Of a DNA stretch of 40,168 bases, positions 1-8,086 are shown one piece after another; positions within the stretch are counted from its first letter, which is position 1; each line of letters opens with the position of its first letter. The notes below the pieces were generated by a model. It had not been told where the DNA came from and did no database searches. It saw only the letters and a list, made by a program, of their open reading frames with translations. The translations under genes and the position numbers were made by a program. The stretch comes from Pseudomonadota bacterium (GTDB lineage: Bacteria > Pseudomonadota > Gammaproteobacteria > Steroidobacterales > Steroidobacteraceae): NCBI GenBank assembly GCA_023391815.1, contig JAEWAF010000006.1, positions 1 to 40,168 of the forward strand, in the 5' to 3' direction.

Positions 1-225
1 CAGTACCGGCGGCTGATCCCCGGCTACATGCTCAGACACAAGGTCAAGCCCGGCATCACCGGCTGGGCGCAGGTCAACGGTTTTCGTGGCGGCGATGACA
101 TCGGCTCGATGCGGGCACGCATCGAGCACGATCTGGAATATCTCCAGCACTGGTCGCTGACGCTCGACCTGATGATCATCCTGAAGACAGCCATGGTGGT
201 TTGGAACGACAGACATGCTTATTAG
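1..225 (+). CDS. Initiating sugar-phosphate transferase, C-terminal end (partial)
   Basis: Only the last 74 codons are present; the gene starts before the window. The reading frame is open from base 1 and contains the family's conserved end: KVKPGITGWAQVNGFRG, then the RIEHDLEYLQHWSLTLDL segment and a short hydrophobic tail. These are the hallmark of bacterial sugar transferases (PF02397; WcaJ, EpsB and ExoY relatives), inner-membrane enzymes that move a sugar-1-phosphate from a UDP-sugar to undecaprenyl phosphate and so start each polysaccharide repeat unit. The next gene begins 11 bases before this stop, which supports a shared operon. In Eps-type loci this position is taken by EpsB, but the first sugar cannot be told from this fragment. 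Confidence 0.9.
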   Translation, partial: QYRRLIPGYMLRHKVKPGITGWAQVNGFRGGDDIGSMRARIEHDLEYLQHWSLTLDLMIILKTAMVVWNDRHAY

Positions 226-1027
226 TCCGATGGCGCGCCGCTGGGTCTCGATGTTGAGCGCGGTGCTGCTGATGTGCTGCTCAATGCTGAGCAATTCGAG
301 CAACGCTGCGGATTCGGACTATCGTCTGGGACCGGGCGATCTGTTGCGGGTCAACGTGTTCGGCTCGCCGGAGTTGTCCGGTGAGGTGCGGGTCAGCGAG
401 TCCGGCAACATCACCTATCCGCTGATCGGTCAGGTGCCGGTGGCCGGCAAGTCGCCGGCGCAGGTGGAGGCACAATTGGTGAGCGCGTTCACCGAAGGCG
501 GCTTCCTGAAACAGGCGCAGGTGACGGTGCTGGTGATCGAGTACCGCAGCCAGAAGGTGTCGGTGATGGGTCATGTCACGAAGCCGGGCCAATACTCGCT
601 GCAGTCGAGCAGCCGGGTGCTCGACGTGCTCGCCGAGGCTGGCGGCCCCGTGAACGAAGAGGCCGCCGACATCGCGACCTTGATGCGTAAGGATGGGAGC
701 AAGGCGCCCATCGATCTGTCCGCGCTGTTCGGCGGCGACCCCGCTCAGAACCACGTGGTGGCTGGCGGCGACACTATATATGTGCCGCGCGCCCCGCAGT
801 TTTATGTGTATGGCGAAGTGCAGAAGCCCGGCATGTACAAGCTGGAGCGCGGCATGACGGTGTCACGCGCGATTTCGAAGGGCGGTGGCCTGACGACGCG
901 CGGCTCGGAGCGCCGGGTCGTGATCAAGCGCAAGGACAAGGAAGGCAAGGAGCAACACTACTCGGCGAAGGGTTCCGACCTGCTGCAAGCCGACGACGTG
1001 TTGATGGTCAAGGAAGGTTTCTTCTGA
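215..1027 (+). CDS. epsE: Polysaccharide export outer-membrane protein, EpsE/Wza-like
   Basis: 270 residues. An N-terminal signal sequence (about 1-31, ending SNA-A) precedes a Poly_export domain starting at YRLGPGDLLRVNVFG (about 37-115), then two SLBB-type beta-grasp repeats (about 120-170 and 195-255). Proteins of this family form the periplasmic and outer-membrane channel for polysaccharide secretion. The signal region has cysteines (LLMCCS), but methionine at -1 is poor for a lipobox, so lipidation is uncertain. The start overlaps the transferase stop by 11 bases; an ATG 15 bases further in would give a tidier signal peptide. EpsF follows 28 bases after the stop, the usual order in Eps loci. 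Confidence 0.9.
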   Translation: MLISPMARRWVSMLSAVLLMCCSMLSNSSNAADSDYRLGPGDLLRVNVFGSPELSGEVRVSESGNITYPLIGQVPVAGKSPAQVEAQLVSAFTEGGFLKQAQVTVLVIEYRSQKVSVMGHVTKPGQYSLQSSSRVLDVLAEAGGPVNEEAADIATLMRKDGSKAPIDLSALFGGDPAQNHVVAGGDTIYVPRAPQFYVYGEVQKPGMYKLERGMTVSRAISKGGGLTTRGSERRVVIKRKDKEGKEQHYSAKGSDLLQADDVLMVKEGFF

Positions 1028-1055
1028 TCGAGAAGGTATTCGGGAAGACAGCACT

Positions 1056-2486
1056 ATGATGGGCCTCGCTCAAATGTTGAGAGTTCTGCGCGGACGCGCG
1101 TTTCTGTTCACGACCATCGTGGTGCTGGTCGTGACCGGCGTGGCCGTGATCAGCCTGCTGTCCCCGAAGAAATATGTGTCCGAGCTCGCGCTGGTGGTCG
1201 CCCTGCAGGGCAACGACCCGATGAAGGACGCGCCGATCGCGCCGGCGCTGGTGCCGACCTTCCTCGCCACCCAGACCGAGATCATCAAGAGCCGCAATGT
1301 GGCGCTGAAGGTGATCGAGAAGACCGGCCTCGCCACCAACCCGGAAGTGGTCCAGGCCTTTCGTGACAGCGGTGCCGACACCGATCTGAATTCCTGGCTG
1401 GTCGAGAACCTGTTGCGTAACGTCGATGCCAAGACCGGCCGTAGCAGCAACATCATTCGTATCGCCTACGCCAGCGAGAATCCGCTCGAAGCGGCGTCCA
1501 TGGCGAACGCCTTCGCCGACGCTTACATCCAGACCAGCCTGGAGTTGCAGGTCGATCCGGCCCGCCGCCAGGTCACGTGGTACGAGCAGCAGGTCGCCCA
1601 GCTGCGCGACGAGCTGGTCGCCGCTCAGGGCCGACTCTCGAAGTATCAGGCCGATCACGGCGTGCTCGGGGTGGATGCCGCTCGCATGGACGTGGAGAAC
1701 GCCCGTCTGCAGGAGATCTCCAATCAGCTGGTCGCCGTGCAGGCGCAGATGTTCGATGCCAACGCGCGCACCAAGCAGATCACCTCCAGCGATCAGCTCG
1801 ATTCGCTGCCGGACCTGCTGAAGAATCCGACGATTCAGAGCCTCAAGCAGGAGCTGGCGCGCGCCGAGTCCAAGCTCGCCGAAGTCAGCGAGCGCTACGG
1901 CGTGAATCATCCGCAGTACATCGCCTCGAACGCCGAAGTGGCCTCGCTGAAGTCCAAGCTCAACGTCGAAATCGGCGTGACTCGCGGCTCGCTGGTACAG
2001 AGCGCGGAAATGGCCCGTCGCCAGGTCGGCGATGTGCAAAAGGCGTTGGAGGAACAGAAGGACCGCATCATCGCGCTGAAGCGCCAGCAGGACGAGCTGG
2101 CGGTGTTGACCCGCGATATCGAGAGCGCGCGCACCGCTTATGACGCAGCCTTGCAGCAGGCCAATCAAACCAAGCTCGAGAGCCGCGTCGATCGCACCAA
2201 CGTCGCCATCCTGAATCAGGCGACGCCGCCCCTGCTGCCGGACTCGCCGAAGGTCCTGCTGAATCTGATCGTCGGCCTGTTCGCCGGCATCGCGCTGGCG
2301 ACCGGCCTGATCCTCACGATGGAAGTCTGCAACCGCCGGTTGCGCTCCGCCGAGGACCTGGCCGACTTCACCGATTTGCCCGTGCTCGCGGAGTTGCCGG
2401 CGCTGCCGGCGGCCGCGCGGCGTCATCGCCAGCGCGAAGTGCGCCGTGCGTTGAAGCTGCAGCCCAACGTCGCCCCGGCTAACTGA
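1056..2486 (+). CDS. epsF: Chain-length determinant protein EpsF (PCP family)
   Basis: 476 residues with the Wzz-type layout: a transmembrane helix at about 16-36, a large periplasmic region with long coiled-coil helices (about 175-220 and 262-345), a proline motif PDSPKVLLNLIVG, and a second transmembrane helix at about 399-421 followed by a short cytoplasmic tail. Polysaccharide co-polymerases of this type sit in the inner membrane and set polymer length together with the Wzy polymerase and the export channel. The kinase domain is not fused here; it is supplied by the next gene. The start ATG lies about 10 bases after a GGAAG site. Confidence 0.9.
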   Translation: MMGLAQMLRVLRGRAFLFTTIVVLVVTGVAVISLLSPKKYVSELALVVALQGNDPMKDAPIAPALVPTFLATQTEIIKSRNVALKVIEKTGLATNPEVVQAFRDSGADTDLNSWLVENLLRNVDAKTGRSSNIIRIAYASENPLEAASMANAFADAYIQTSLELQVDPARRQVTWYEQQVAQLRDELVAAQGRLSKYQADHGVLGVDAARMDVENARLQEISNQLVAVQAQMFDANARTKQITSSDQLDSLPDLLKNPTIQSLKQELARAESKLAEVSERYGVNHPQYIASNAEVASLKSKLNVEIGVTRGSLVQSAEMARRQVGDVQKALEEQKDRIIALKRQQDELAVLTRDIESARTAYDAALQQANQTKLESRVDRTNVAILNQATPPLLPDSPKVLLNLIVGLFAGIALATGLILTMEVCNRRLRSAEDLADFTDLPVLAELPALPAAARRHRQREVRRALKLQPNVAPAN

Positions 2487-2511
2487 GATCGAGTCATTGA
2501 GGCCCCCCGTT

Positions 2512-3387
2512 ATGGACGCCGCCGTCGCCCCTCGCGCCCGCCTGCCCCGGGTCACCCGACCTCGCATCCGGATCGGCGAGATCCTGTTGAACATGGGCGC
2601 GATCTCCGAAGCCGATCTGCAAAAGATCCTGGCCGAGCACCTGGATCGCGGCGAGCCGTTCGGCAAAGTGGCGGTGGCCATGAAGCTCATCACCGAAGGC
2701 GAGCTGCGCGCGGCACTGGCTCAGCAGTTCACTTATCCGATCGCCCGTATCGGCGAGTCGGCGCTCTCGCCGCTGCTCGCGGCCGCTTACGAACCGTTCG
2801 GCGCATACGCTGAAGGCTTGCGCACGCTGCGCAGTCAACTGTTGATGCGCTGGATGGGCGAGCATGACTGCACGCTCGCGGTCTGCTCGGCTCGCAGCGG
2901 TGAAGGTTGCAGCGTGCTGGCGGCCAATCTCGCCATCGTGTTCGCCCAGCTCGGCGAACGCACGCTGCTGATCGACGCCAATCTGCGTCGACCGGTGCAG
3001 CATCATCTGTTCGGCCTCGGCGAGTGCGACGGTCTCACCGATCTGATCAAGGGCGCCACCCGCACCGAAAAGGCGCTGCGCAAGATCGCGCAGTTCGACA
3101 GCTTGAATGTGATGACGGCCGGCACGCCGCCGCCGAATCCGCAGGAGCTGTTGAGCCGTCTGCCGTTCGCGCAGTTGCTGGATGAAATGTCCGGCCGTTA
3201 CGACGTGATCATCATCGACACGCCGCCGCTGCTCGAATTCGCCGACGGTCAGATCGTCGCGGCCCGCGCTCGGGGCTGCCTGCTCGGCACGCGCAAGGAC
3301 AGCACGCGTCTGATCGATATCGCCCGCATGAAGGCGCAGCTCGATCCCAACCTGACCCACGTGTTGGGCACTGTGATCAGTGGCTGA
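2512..3387 (+). CDS. epsG: EpsG-like BY-kinase/ParA-type ATPase with altered Walker A
   Basis: 291 residues from the ATG preceded by GAGG; an in-frame TTG at 2497 is an alternative. Residues about 20-75 resemble the MshEN/GspE N-terminal fold (IGEILLNMGAISEADLQ). Residues about 95-291 are the CpsD/BY-kinase P-loop domain: Walker A region SARSGEGCS, Walker A' TLLIDANLRRP, Walker B VIIIDTPP. The invariant P-loop lysine is replaced by cysteine (C133, codon TGC at 2908-2910), and the usual Walker A' DAD reads DAN. There is no C-terminal tyrosine cluster, so autophosphorylation of the usual kind is not supported. It probably partners EpsF in controlling chain length. Whether it binds or hydrolyses ATP is open. 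Confidence 0.85.
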   Translation: MDAAVAPRARLPRVTRPRIRIGEILLNMGAISEADLQKILAEHLDRGEPFGKVAVAMKLITEGELRAALAQQFTYPIARIGESALSPLLAAAYEPFGAYAEGLRTLRSQLLMRWMGEHDCTLAVCSARSGEGCSVLAANLAIVFAQLGERTLLIDANLRRPVQHHLFGLGECDGLTDLIKGATRTEKALRKIAQFDSLNVMTAGTPPPNPQELLSRLPFAQLLDEMSGRYDVIIIDTPPLLEFADGQIVAARARGCLLGTRKDSTRLIDIARMKAQLDPNLTHVLGTVISG

Positions 3388-4657
3388 AACGACGGCAATC
3401 GGCAACATCGGCGGCGTTCACGTCGCGCGGCGAGCACAACAGCACCGCGATTTCGTGCCCCTGCTCATGCTGTGCACGCCGATCGCGTCCGCCAGCCTGT
3501 TGTCGAAGTTCGGCATTCCCGGTTACGCGAACTTAGGGATCGGCATCGCGTTGCCCTTGCTGATGCTGGTGATCGCGTTCGGCATCATCAACGACGGCGT
3601 GCGCATCGAGCCGCGCCGGCTGGGTTTTTATTGCATCACTCTGGCGGTGCTGATCCTGCCCCAGCTGTTGCAAGCCGGCACCTTCTCGCTGAACTCGCTG
3701 ATGATGCTGGCGCTGCTGCATCTTCCTTATGCGCTGGTCGTGAAGCGCGGCGACGAGCTCGCCCCGAAGGTGCTGACGTTCTTTCTGTACATCGCTCGCG
3801 TGCTCTCCGTGCTGGCGGTCGCGCAATATTTCCTGCAAGGCTACGTCGACAAGGCGTATCTGTATCCGATCGATAACCTGTTGCCACAGGAATTCATCGT
3901 GCAGGGCTTCAACGCCCAGGGCACGATCAATTACGGCTCGACCCAGATCCGCGCGACCGGCATGTTCATGCTGGAACCGTCGTTTCTGACTCAGTTCCTG
4001 GCGGTGGCCATCGTCGCCGAGTCGGTCACGTCGCGACGCCTGTGGCCGCTCGGCCTGTATGTCATCGGCATCGTGGTGGCACACGCCGGCACCGGCATCC
4101 TGATTCTGTTGATCTGCATGCCGTTCGTCGTGTTCCTTCATCGCCGTTGGGATCTGCTGGCGTTGGGCGTGCTCGGGGTCGTCGCGGTGTTCGCATTCGG
4201 CGAGCTGCTGAATCTGCAATTCATCACCAATCGCGCCAGCGAGTTCAACGATCCGAACTCCAGCGGCTTCGCGCGCTTCGTCGGCGGTTTTTATATGTTC
4301 GAGCAGATGTTGTGGCCGAACCTGCCGCGCGCCCTGTTCGGCTACGGCGCCGGCTCGTTCCTGGACTACGCGCGTCTGTTCGAGATCGAAGTGGCCGACA
4401 TGCCCATGACCAAGATGATTTTCGAGTTCGGGGTGGTCGGCGCGTTCACTTACTTCGGGTTCATCGCCAGCAGCCTGTTCGCTTCGCCGCTGCCACGCAT
4501 GCTGAGCGTGGCCATCGCGCTCACGTTCCTGCTCAACGGCATGTATGTGCCGTTCTCGCATGGACTGGCGCTGGGGCTGCTGGTGCTGACCTCCACACGG
4601 AAGGTGCAGACCGTCACGCCGACGGTGCTGAAGACCACGCGGGCCGCGCGGGCCTGA
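3380..4657 (+). CDS. Wzy-like polysaccharide polymerase / O-antigen ligase-like membrane protein
   Basis: 425 residues, mostly hydrophobic, with about ten predicted membrane helices and a central hydrophilic loop (about 150-200) containing YGSTQIRATGMFMLEPSFL. This RATG.F.EPSFL pattern and topology are typical of Wzy polymerases and O-antigen ligase relatives, which join undecaprenyl-linked repeat units on the periplasmic face. Sequence conservation in this family is low, so the call rests on topology plus its place between the EpsG gene and the glycosyltransferases. The GTG start overlaps the epsG stop by 8 bases, suggesting translational coupling. Confidence 0.75.
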   Translation: MAETTAIGNIGGVHVARRAQQHRDFVPLLMLCTPIASASLLSKFGIPGYANLGIGIALPLLMLVIAFGIINDGVRIEPRRLGFYCITLAVLILPQLLQAGTFSLNSLMMLALLHLPYALVVKRGDELAPKVLTFFLYIARVLSVLAVAQYFLQGYVDKAYLYPIDNLLPQEFIVQGFNAQGTINYGSTQIRATGMFMLEPSFLTQFLAVAIVAESVTSRRLWPLGLYVIGIVVAHAGTGILILLICMPFVVFLHRRWDLLALGVLGVVAVFAFGELLNLQFITNRASEFNDPNSSGFARFVGGFYMFEQMLWPNLPRALFGYGAGSFLDYARLFEIEVADMPMTKMIFEFGVVGAFTYFGFIASSLFASPLPRMLSVAIALTFLLNGMYVPFSHGLALGLLVLTSTRKVQTVTPTVLKTTRAARA

Positions 4658-4666
4658 GGAATGACC

Positions 4667-5830
4667 ATGTCACTCGAACTCATCCTGCTGGTACTGGCGG
4701 TGATATGCCTGGGCTTGGCCCAGCATCCATTCGTCACGTACCCATTGTCGCTTACCTTGATGAAGAAGCTCTGGCCGCATCGGGCCGAGCCGCTGCCTGC
4801 ACGCAAGCCGCATCTCGACTTCACCATCTGCATGTGCGCCTACAACGAAGAAGGCGTGATTCGCGAGAAGTTGCAGAACCTGCTGGCGCTCAAGCAACGC
4901 GAGCCGGGCCTCGAGATTCTGATCTATGTGGACGCCGCCAGCGATCAGACCGCGAAGCGTCTGCGCGCCTACGCTCCGCATATCAGCTTCCATGTGTCAC
5001 CGGCCCGTCACGGCAAGACTCATGGCATGAACCTGCTGGCGAGCCGTGCCACGGGCGACGTGATCCTGTTTACGGATGCGAACGTCATGCTGGACATGGA
5101 AGTGCTCGACAAACTGCGCGCCTCGTTCGCCGATCCCGAGATCGGCTGCGTCTGCGGCAATCTCATCTATACCAACGGCGGCGAATCGGTGACGGCGTCG
5201 ACCGGCTCGCTGTACTGGCGCTTGGAAGAAGGTATCAAGCGCCTCGAGCAGGAGACCGGTTCGGTCATGGGCGCCGACGGCTCGTTGTTTGCCATTCGTC
5301 GCTCGCTGCACAAGGCGCCACCGGATCACATCATCGACGACATGTTCGTCTCGTTCTGGGTGCTGATCCAGGGTTATCGCATCGTGCAGTCGAAGGACGC
5401 ACGGGCTTACGAAGAGTCGGCGAGCAACGCCACCGATGAGTTCGGGCGCAAGGCGCGCATCGCCTGCCAGGCGTTCAACGTGCACCGGCTGATCTGGCCG
5501 CATATCCGCAAGCTGAGCTTCCTGACCGTCTATAAATATGTGTCCCACAAGCTGCTGCGCTGGCTGTGCATTTATTTCCTCGCGCTGAGCGGCATCTTCG
5601 CGGTCGCGGCGCTGGCCGTCGCCGGTTACACCTGGGCTGCCGTCGTGCTCGTGGCGGGTGCCTTCATCGGTTTCATTCTCGGCGCCCGCTACGCGATCAA
5701 GCCGTTCTCGCAGATCGTCGACATCGTCAGCAGCATGGCGGGCGCGGGATTGGGTGTTTGGAAATCGGTACGCGGCGAACGGTTCCAGACCTGGACCCCC
5801 GTCGCCTCGCTACGCAAGGTCGTCGAATGA
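4667..5830 (+). CDS. Membrane-associated family 2 glycosyltransferase
   Basis: 387 residues. After one N-terminal membrane helix, the GT-A domain shows FTICMCAYNEE, a DAASD nucleotide-binding motif near residue 89, the TDAN metal-binding motif near 137, GADGSLFAIRR near 202, and an acidic pair (IIDD) near 223. Two or three C-terminal membrane helices follow (about 295-345). This layout matches processive or membrane-anchored GT2 enzymes of polysaccharide loci, which add a nucleotide-activated sugar on the cytoplasmic face. An ATG at 4661 is in frame, but it sits immediately on the GAGGA site, while the ATG at 4667 has a normal 6-base spacing. The donor sugar is unknown. Confidence 0.85.
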   Translation: MSLELILLVLAVICLGLAQHPFVTYPLSLTLMKKLWPHRAEPLPARKPHLDFTICMCAYNEEGVIREKLQNLLALKQREPGLEILIYVDAASDQTAKRLRAYAPHISFHVSPARHGKTHGMNLLASRATGDVILFTDANVMLDMEVLDKLRASFADPEIGCVCGNLIYTNGGESVTASTGSLYWRLEEGIKRLEQETGSVMGADGSLFAIRRSLHKAPPDHIIDDMFVSFWVLIQGYRIVQSKDARAYEESASNATDEFGRKARIACQAFNVHRLIWPHIRKLSFLTVYKYVSHKLLRWLCIYFLALSGIFAVAALAVAGYTWAAVVLVAGAFIGFILGARYAIKPFSQIVDIVSSMAGAGLGVWKSVRGERFQTWTPVASLRKVVE

Positions 5831-7068
5831 GATGTTTGTGGATCAGCCGGCACGTGCCCTACCCCATGAACGAGGGGTTGAAGGTGTACTCGGCCAAACT
5901 TTCCGAAGCGCTGGCGCAGGCCGGTGCGTTCGTGCGCGTGCTCGGCTTCGGCGGGACCGAAGCCACGCCGAAGAATCGTGCGCGCATGGAATGGGTGTCA
6001 GTGCCAGGCGCACGCCGAGGAACCGCGCTCGCCTTGTTGAATCGCTTCCCGCTGACCGCCGCTGTTGATTCGACGAGCGCATACCGTGCGCTCCTCGAAG
6101 AGCAGCTGCGCGAGCGTTGGGACGCGATCGTGTTCGACAGCTACGGCACCGGTTGGGCGCTGGATCGCTGCAAGGCGTATCGCGCGACTCAGCTCGGCGC
6201 CAAGACCATCCTGGTTCATGTTTCTCACAACCACGAAGAAGTGTTGTGGCATGCGATGGCCAAGCAAGCCGAAGCCGGTTTGCCGAAGCGGCTGGCGCTT
6301 TGGCAGAACTATTACAAGGTGCGCGGTCTGGAACGTCGATTGCTGCGTGAGGTCGACCTGGTGTCGGCGATCACCATCGAAGATGAGCAGGCGTTGCGCG
6401 CTCATCGAAACGACGACAACACGCTCACGTTGACGCCCGGCTACGACGGCGCCGTCGCTCCCGAGCGCTTGATCGACGCCTCAGTCCCTCGCCGCGCCGT
6501 GATCGTCGGTTCGTTCCAGTGGGTCGTGAAGCGCGAAAACCTCGCCCGCTTCGTCGAACATGCCGATGCGAAGTTCGCCGCGAACGGCATCGAGCTGGTC
6601 GTGGCCGGCGACGTGCCCGACGATCTGAAACAAATGTTGATCGCCAGCAGCCGCGCCACGCGCTTCGAAGGCTTCGTCACCGACCTCGCGCCGTTCCTGG
6701 CGCAAGCGCGCATCGCCATCGTGCCGGAGCTGATTGGCGGCGGCTTCAAGCTGAAGTTTCTCGACTACATCTTCGGCCGCGTCCCCGTGGCGACCGTCGA
6801 CGCCGCGGCCGCCGGCCTGCCCGCGAAGCTGCGCGAGGATCTGATCACCAGCACCGATTTCGCGGGTCTCACGTCCGCCATCATCGAGCACATCGACCGA
6901 CTGGAACATTTGAATCGCTTGCAGACGGCCGCATTCGAGCAGGCGAGGACCTTGTATCGATGGGAAGACCGCGGGCTGCAGTTGCAGCAGCGCATCGCGG
7001 ACTTGCAACAGGCGCGTGCGAGCTCCCCCGCACGTTCGTCGGCCACGGCCGCCGCCGCCAACGCCTGA
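5827..7068 (+). CDS. GT-B glycosyltransferase (family 4/1-like)
   Basis: 413 residues. The N-terminal half starts with a beta-strand and glycine loop typical of GT-B enzymes (RCLWISRHVPYPMNEG) and the C-terminal half has the donor-binding stretch VPELIGGGFKLKFLDYIFGRVPV, containing the expected acidic and lysine residues. It is probably a cytoplasmic enzyme adding one sugar to the lipid-linked repeat unit. The start codon overlaps the preceding stop as ATGA, so the two glycosyltransferases are almost certainly co-translated. The extreme C-terminus is an alanine-rich, low-complexity tail. Donor and acceptor cannot be predicted from the sequence. Confidence 0.83.
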   Translation: MRCLWISRHVPYPMNEGLKVYSAKLSEALAQAGAFVRVLGFGGTEATPKNRARMEWVSVPGARRGTALALLNRFPLTAAVDSTSAYRALLEEQLRERWDAIVFDSYGTGWALDRCKAYRATQLGAKTILVHVSHNHEEVLWHAMAKQAEAGLPKRLALWQNYYKVRGLERRLLREVDLVSAITIEDEQALRAHRNDDNTLTLTPGYDGAVAPERLIDASVPRRAVIVGSFQWVVKRENLARFVEHADAKFAANGIELVVAGDVPDDLKQMLIASSRATRFEGFVTDLAPFLAQARIAIVPELIGGGFKLKFLDYIFGRVPVATVDAAAAGLPAKLREDLITSTDFAGLTSAIIEHIDRLEHLNRLQTAAFEQARTLYRWEDRGLQLQQRIADLQQARASSPARSSATAAAANA

Positions 7069-7080
7069 GCAGGAGGCCGA

Positions 7081-8061
7081 ATGTTTGGTTACGTCTCGTT
7101 TGCCCAATTGTCCGACGCCATCCGGTCGCAACTGTATGCGATTCCGGCGGACGTCGACCTGATCGTCGGCATCCCGCGCAGTGGCATGGTGCCCGCTTAT
7201 CAGATCGGGCTGTTCCTGAACCGCCTGGTTTGTGACATCGACAATTTCATCGCCGACGGCTGCATCAGCCACGGCCACACGCGCAAGCTCGGCGTCACGC
7301 TGACTTCGCTTCGCCGGGCCCAGCACATCCTGCTCGTGGACGACAGCATCGCCACCGGCGGCTCCATGCAGAAGGCGTTGGCGCGTATCCAGGAATCCGG
7401 CTATGCGGGTCGGATCTCGACCTGCGCCGCAATCGTCGCGCCTTCTCACAAGAGCAGCGTCGACGTGTCTTTCATCACGATGCCGCAGCCCCGGCTGTTC
7501 GAGTGGAACGCGTTTCATCACGCGTGCGTCGAAACGGCGTGCTTCGACATGGATGGCGTGTTGTGCGTCGACCCGACCGCCTATGAGAACGACGACGGTC
7601 CGCGCTACGAGAAATTTCTCGCCACGGCCCGGCCGCTGTTCCGCCCGACCTTGAAGATCGGTCACATCGTGACCGCGCGGCTCGAGAAGTACCGCAGCCT
7701 CACCGAGGACTGGCTGGCGGCCAACAATATTTCTTACGGGCAGTTGCACCTGGTCGACCTGCCGAGCCGCGCCGAGCGCATCCGGCAAGGCGCGCATTGC
7801 TCGCACAAGATTCGGGTGTATCGCGAGACGGGTGCATCGATGTTCTTCGAAAGCGAGATCGGGCAGGCACACGAGATCGCGACCGGCGCGGGCAAACCGG
7901 TGCTGTGCATCGATGCGATGACGATGGTGATGCCGGGAACTACTCACATCGCGGCGACGGCGAAGAACGCGCTCTGGAAATTGCGCTCTCCGCTGGGCCG
8001 CGCGAAAGGGTGGGTCAAGCGCCAGCTTCGCTCCTCCCGCACGCCCGTGAGGGGCGCGTGA
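7081..8061 (+). CDS. Phosphoribosyltransferase-HAD fusion protein
   Basis: 326 residues with two enzyme-like domains. The N-terminal part (about 1-150) is a type I phosphoribosyltransferase: a GIPRSGMVPA loop near 30 and the PRPP-binding motif LLVDDSIATGGSM at 84-96. The C-terminal part (about 150-290) resembles a HAD hydrolase: motif I DMDGV at 156-160 with both aspartates present, a motif II threonine in HIVTAR near 198, and a late acidic motif FFESE. A strong AGGAGG site precedes the ATG. It sits between glycosyltransferase genes, with the stop 25 bases from a converging GH16 gene. The role in polysaccharide synthesis is not known to me; making or trimming an unusual activated sugar or ribosyl group is one possibility. 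Confidence 0.8.
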   Translation: MFGYVSFAQLSDAIRSQLYAIPADVDLIVGIPRSGMVPAYQIGLFLNRLVCDIDNFIADGCISHGHTRKLGVTLTSLRRAQHILLVDDSIATGGSMQKALARIQESGYAGRISTCAAIVAPSHKSSVDVSFITMPQPRLFEWNAFHHACVETACFDMDGVLCVDPTAYENDDGPRYEKFLATARPLFRPTLKIGHIVTARLEKYRSLTEDWLAANNISYGQLHLVDLPSRAERIRQGAHCSHKIRVYRETGASMFFESEIGQAHEIATGAGKPVLCIDAMTMVMPGTTHIAATAKNALWKLRSPLGRAKGWVKRQLRSSRTPVRGA

Positions 8062-8086
8062 GGCGGCGATGCGGCACTCACTTCAC

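Noticed and set aside
1008..2693. A 561-codon minus-strand frame opposite epsF
   Set aside because: The plus-strand gene has clear membrane helices and conserved motifs; the reverse frame has low-complexity sequence only.
3533..4561. A 342-codon minus-strand frame opposite the Wzy-like gene
   Set aside because: Its product is full of Gln, His and Arg and lacks any domain; the plus frame is a typical membrane protein.
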